Shown here: in pieces, positions 6,210-6,856 of the stretch
How positions within the stretch are numbered: the stretch's first letter is position 1
Layout: each line of letters begins with the position of its first letter
DNA from: Actinomycetota bacterium
GTDB lineage: Bacteria; Actinomycetota; UBA4738
Reading direction: 5' to 3'
DNA: 6,856 bases
Assembly: GCA_005885025.1 (NCBI GenBank)
Contig: VAYC01000109.1
Coordinates: 1-6,856 of the forward strand
Notes under the pieces: model-generated
Database searches by the model: none
Told to the model about the DNA's origin: nothing
The model's input: the letters and a program-made list of their open reading frames with translations, nothing else
Made by a program: the position numbers and the translations under genes

Positions 6210-6856
6210 ATGCCATCGCTGAGGAGAGCACTCAAGCGCAGCTTCACTGTCGGAACGCTGGCTGTCCTTGGGCTTCTGCTCGTGGCCAACCTCGCCGCGA
6301 GCGCCCTCGCGAACGGCGACGATTCCAACGAGATCCATGCCTGCTACGGTCCCGGCAATAGTGATCTTCGCATCGTGCACTCCAGCGAGGACTGCAAGAA
6401 GAACGAGACCTGGAGACGGGGCCGCAGGGCCCCGCCGGTCCTCGTGGTCCCGAAGGTCCGGCCGGACCAGCCGGTCCAGCCGGTCTGCAAGGCCCACAAG
6501 GTGACCGAGGTGCCACCGGTCCAGCCGGTCCGCAAGGGCCTCAGGGTGACCGAGGTGCCACCGGTCCAGCGGGGCCAGTCGGTCCTGCCGGTCCGCGAGG
6601 CGCTGAGGGCCCCGCCGGCCCCGTTGGTCCTGCCGGTCCTGCCGGTCCCGCGGGTCTGGAAGGTCCGCGCGGCCCAGCCGGTCCCGGACTGGCCAGCCTC
6701 GAGGTGGTCGAGGTGATCAGCGACGCGGACAGCCAAAGCCCCAAGCTCCTGATGGCCGACTGTCCTTCCGGGAAGCAGGCCATCGGTGGCGGTGCGCAGA
6801 TCGGCGGTCCGGATGTCGTGGCGCTGACCGAGAGCGATTTCAACCTGGACGCCGAC
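6210..6856 (+). CDS. Secreted collagen-like protein with Gly-X-Y repeats (frameshifted, 3' partial)
   Basis: From ATG 6210, residues 1-34 form a signal peptide: a basic start (MPSLRRALKR), a hydrophobic core and an ALA cleavage site before NGDDSNE. A short exported segment follows (EIHACYG...EDCKKNET) with Cys45 and Cys62. The homologous continuation lies in the -1 frame: LETGPQGPAG from 6410, then 29 Gly-X-Y triplets (6419-6679), then a C-terminal domain containing ADCPSGKQAIGGGAQIGG, still open at the right edge. The unshifted frame instead runs to TGA 6714-6716 (168 residues) through a Val/Pro/Arg-rich stretch that is only a shadow of the repeat. One missing base near 6409-6410 (ACC for ACCC) would restore KKNETLETGPQGP, giving at least 216 residues. 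Collagen-like proteins with this CPxGKxxIGGGA tail are extracellular or surface proteins of unknown role. I cannot tell a real frameshift from a sequence error. Confidence 0.8.
6419..6679 (+). repeat. Collagen-like Gly-X-Y coding repeat, 29 triplets
   Basis: In the frame starting at 6419, every third codon is glycine for 87 residues without interruption. The X position is mostly proline (GPA, GPQ, GPR, GPV), with GDR, GAT, GAE, GLQ and GLE triplets. Bacterial collagen-like proteins with such tracts form triple helices without prolyl hydroxylation. The GDR, GPR and GPE/GAE triplets supply the charged pairs that often stabilise them. The codon pattern GGN-CCN is also Gly-Pro-rich when read on the opposite strand, which creates a false antisense ORF. 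Confidence 0.9.
6491..6580 (+). repeat. Tandem 45-bp repeat within the collagen region
   Basis: Two adjacent 45-bp units (6491-6535 and 6536-6580) encode GPQGDRGATGPAGPQ and GPQGDRGATGPAGPV. By hand comparison they agree at 36 of 45 bases, including an identical 26-base block (6500-6525 and 6545-6570). This points to in-frame duplication of a five-triplet module, the usual way collagen-like tracts change length. Confidence 0.8.

Noticed and set aside
6396..6416. Programmed -1 ribosomal frameshift as an explanation for the split collagen-like gene
   Set aside because: No X-XXY-YYZ slippery heptamer is in the right phase, and I see no clear downstream stem; a single missing base is simpler.
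6541..6843. Minus-strand Gly-Pro-rich ORF, apparently a collagen gene on the other strand
   Set aside because: GGN-CCN codons also read as Gly-Pro in reverse complement. The plus-strand frame has a perfect Gly period, a signal peptide upstream and a recognisable tail, while the antisense tract is broken by SRP- and SAP-type triplets.

Overview
The window is high-GC bacterial DNA (about two thirds G+C by eye). It has G/C-rich third codon positions, GTG starts and tight gene packing, and two genes whose start codons sit where a transcript would begin. Together these suggest an actinobacterium or a similar high-GC lineage. Nothing here fixes the genus, and there is no rRNA, tRNA, CRISPR array, transposase or phage gene in view.

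Layout. (1) 1-603, plus strand: the C-terminal 200 residues of a PLP-dependent class III aminotransferase, closest in its motifs to the AGXT2 / ethanolamine-phosphate phospho-lyase branch; its start lies off the left edge. (2) 604-715: a 112-bp gap with a GC-rich hairpin, a cluster of alternating TCAC and GTGA half-sites, and a -10 box placed so that transcription should begin at the sbcD start codon. (3) 716-1879 and 1881-4448, plus strand: sbcD and sbcC, separated by one base. They encode the nuclease and the ATPase/zinc-hook subunits of the SbcCD (Mre11-Rad50 type) DNA-end processing complex. (4) 4456-5967, minus strand: a YtcJ-like amidohydrolase that converges on sbcC with a 7-bp gap. It appears to be driven by a TATACT box at 6012-6017 and preceded by a 13-codon upstream reading frame that overlaps its start codon as ATGA. 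(5) 6210 to the right edge, plus strand: a secreted collagen-like protein with a signal peptide, 29 uninterrupted Gly-X-Y triplets and a CPxGKxxIGGGAxI-type tail. The signal-peptide part and the collagen part lie in different reading frames, so the gene as read here carries a one-base deletion near 6410, either a real mutation or a sequence error.

Only sbcD and sbcC are clearly a functional unit. The aminotransferase, amidohydrolase and collagen-like gene look like unrelated neighbours with their own signals. I see no new multi-gene system. The points most worth a second look are the frameshifted collagen-like gene, the leaderless mini-ORF in front of the amidohydrolase, and the operator-like cluster in front of sbcDC.
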